A DNA stretch of 60,878 nt from Kiritimatiellia bacterium (lineage in GTDB: Bacteria; Verrucomicrobiota; Kiritimatiellia; RFP12; UBA1067): the NCBI GenBank assembly GCA_017454745.1, contig JAFTCL010000013.1:1-60878 (forward strand). The letters are read 5' to 3'. A model generated the notes under the pieces. The model was not told where the DNA came from. It did not search any database and was given only the letters and a program-made list of their open reading frames with translations. The position numbers were made by a program, and so were the translations under genes. Below, piece by piece: positions 59,619 through 60,878 of this stretch (its first letter is position 1; each line of letters begins with the position of its first letter).

Positions 59619-60878
59619 TTACTGTTTAGCGCCCTTCGCCGCGACCCCCATCTCTACGAGGTGCGCCATTACCTTTCCGCGCAGGGCGGCGACATCAGCC
59701 TCAAGCGATGCGAGCAGTCTGTCGTAGCGTTCGGCGAGCGCCTTTACCTCTACGGCGATTTGCGCAAGCGTACGGTCAAGCTCTGCGTCGAAGCGGCGGC
59801 GCAGTTCCTCTGCCCACTTGTGGTGAACGACGAGGGCCTTTACATCGTCTTCCGAGAGTTCCTCGTAGATGCGCTCGATCTCCCACGCAAAGCGCTTGTC
59901 GTCCTCGCGCAAATCTTTCTTAAACAACGCTATGCTTTTCTTGAGCTTTTCGGCTTCTTCGGGCATTTCATCGTCTTCGCCAAGCCCTTCGGTCAATTCG
60001 GCGTATTGCGATTCAAGGCTTTCGAGTTCCTCGACGCGCTTCAGGTAATTTTCGTAAGTTCCAGCGCACCGCCCTTTCGCCACGACTTCGGGCGGCAGAA
60101 GGTCGCATTGCAGGTCGCGCCAGCCATACGATTTCTTCTTGGGTTTTACGAGCCTGGCCTGCCAGCCATCGCGGCAGATAAGATAGCAATCATCTTGCAT
60201 GGTCTCGGCCCAGTAGTTCATCAGGTGCTCATAGAGGGCGTAGGGAGAGACCAGAGACTGGCTCGCACGCGAGCCACCGCAGGACATAGGGGCACGCGAG
60301 CCAGCGGGCGCGAGCCGTTCTGCGCTTTTGCGCGCGCGCAAAAGATTCTCGCCCCATTCTTCGATAATTTTCTTTGGCTCGACGCCTCGCTTGAGGCCAA
60401 GCGCCTTGCGCGTGAAATCTCCGAGCCAATCGGCACAGACGCTTTCAAACACATCTATCTGCTCTGCCATTTCATCGCCTTCGCGCAACTCTTCGACAAT
60501 GTCTTCTTGCGGCAACGCCAACTTTACAAAGCCCCTGCGAAGCGGCTTGAAAAGGCAAGCCGGATATTTAGCCGCTTCTTCAGCCGGTATGCCGCCATTG
60601 AGGTGGGCCGTCAAATCTTGCTTCACCTCTTTATCGGCGGGTGCGACATAGCGCGGTATGTTGAGGTTGTAGTCGTTTGCCTCGATGTCGGCATACTTCA
60701 CGAACTGCGCGTAATGCGGCACATTCTCGCCGGCGTTCCAGACATCGACAATGCGCCTTACGTCGCTTTCGCGCAGGCGGTTCTTCGCGCCATCCTTGGC
60801 GAAACCTTCCTTCGCGTCGATCATGAAGATGCCTTTCGACGCCGCCGCGCCCTCCTTGTCGAGCACGATCACACAAGC
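59619..60878 (-). CDS. hsdM: Type I restriction methyltransferase HsdM, C-terminal part (partial)
   Basis: About 419 residues, truncated by the right edge; the frame is open through the last base (ACVIVLDKEG). FMIDAKEGFAKDGAKNRLRE and DYNLNIPRYV are typical of the region after the catalytic NPPF motif, which must lie beyond the window. The later half is charged helices with a helical bundle for HsdS contact. A segment RARKSAERLAPAGSRAPMSC, not seen in ordinary HsdM, is encoded by palindromic DNA (60260-60344) including element g. It is the first gene visible in the operon; its promoter is outside. Confidence 0.88.
   Translation of the reverse strand, partial: ACVIVLDKEGAAASKGIFMIDAKEGFAKDGAKNRLRESDVRRIVDVWNAGENVPHYAQFVKYADIEANDYNLNIPRYVAPADKEVKQDLTAHLNGGIPAEEAAKYPACLFKPLRRGFVKLALPQEDIVEELREGDEMAEQIDVFESVCADWLGDFTRKALGLKRGVEPKKIIEEWGENLLRARKSAERLAPAGSRAPMSCGGSRASQSLVSPYALYEHLMNYWAETMQDDCYLICRDGWQARLVKPKKKSYGWRDLQCDLLPPEVVAKGRCAGTYENYLKRVEELESLESQYAELTEGLGEDDEMPEEAEKLKKSIALFKKDLREDDKRFAWEIERIYEELSEDDVKALVVHHKWAEELRRRFDAELDRTLAQIAVEVKALAERYDRLLASLEADVAALRGKVMAHLVEMGVAAKGAKQ
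60260..60275. repeat. Palindrome in hsdM near element g
   Basis: GGCTCGC-AC-GCGAGCC, a 7-bp perfect stem, 40 bp from element g. CGCGAGCC recurs at 60295-60302 and again near 60309-60316, so the inserted segment is internally repetitive. Confidence 0.55.
60316..60344 (+). repeat. REP-like palindromic element, copy g (inside hsdM)
   Basis: Head CGTTCTGCG then CTTTTGCGCGCGCGCAAAAG, a perfect 10-bp palindrome. The coding strand reads NLLRARKSAER, in yet another frame. Confidence 0.7.

Overview
The window looks like a chromosomal segment of an anaerobic PVC-superphylum bacterium, most likely Verrucomicrobiota/Kiritimatiellota. The pointers are very long secreted proteins built from beta-helix, LamG-like, discoidin-like, PA14-like, lamin-tail and CotH modules, a prepilin-like protein with a HX9DG-type tail, a GH92 mannosidase beside cell-wall genes, and a division cluster preserved as mraZ-rsmH-ftsL-ftsI-murE-murF. 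The taxon is inferred from gene style; no rRNA is present.

Layout. 1-358: start of a secreted protein that runs off the left edge. 661-8596 (minus): envelope operon of two small membrane-anchored proteins, a DUF721/DciA-like protein, PbpA-type transpeptidase, RodA/FtsW, MurI and a GH92 mannosidase, nearly all overlapping. 8782-8858: tRNA-Arg(TCT) with its own promoter. 8914-14664 (plus): TMEM43-like protein, membrane protein, HIT protein, DjlA-like J protein, 2-hydroxyacid dehydrogenase, TsaE, RNase D. 14661-22923 (minus): division cluster starting at an MraZ operator/promoter and ending at murF, followed by rpmE and prfA with a terminator between them. 23050-26688 (minus): zinc dehydrogenase, glycerophosphodiesterase and OPA-type antiporter. 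26828-49959 (minus): surface-protein region with giant secreted proteins, a cobalamin riboswitch in front of a small membrane protein plus a secreted protein, a prepilin-like gene, and a metabolic pair (uxaB, hisA). 50039-60878 (minus): a nine-gene type I restriction-modification/defence operon, hsdM(partial)-rhuM-hsdS-(RAYT + SLOG-like fusion)-hsdR-YgjP-like-radC-GNAT-MPG, with stop/start overlaps at many joints.

How it fits together. Elongation-type (PbpA/RodA/MurI) and division-type (RsmH/FtsL/FtsI/MurE/MurF) peptidoglycan genes flank a housekeeping block, and the rest is surface or defence DNA. The most unusual signals are in the restriction operon. Seven copies of a small element (a TTCTGCG-type head followed by a palindrome of exactly 20 nt) lie inside reading frames and are translated in hsdM, the RAYT fusion, hsdR (three, one degenerate) and the YgjP gene, all in the same orientation, and the same operon encodes a RAYT-type (REP transposase-like) protein fused to a DprA/SLOG-like domain. 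In addition, hsdS carries a tandem heptamer tract between its two recognition halves whose slippage would shift the frame. A variant cobalamin riboswitch controlling a surface-protein operon and an rpmE terminator that abuts the prfA start codon are the other notable regulatory findings.
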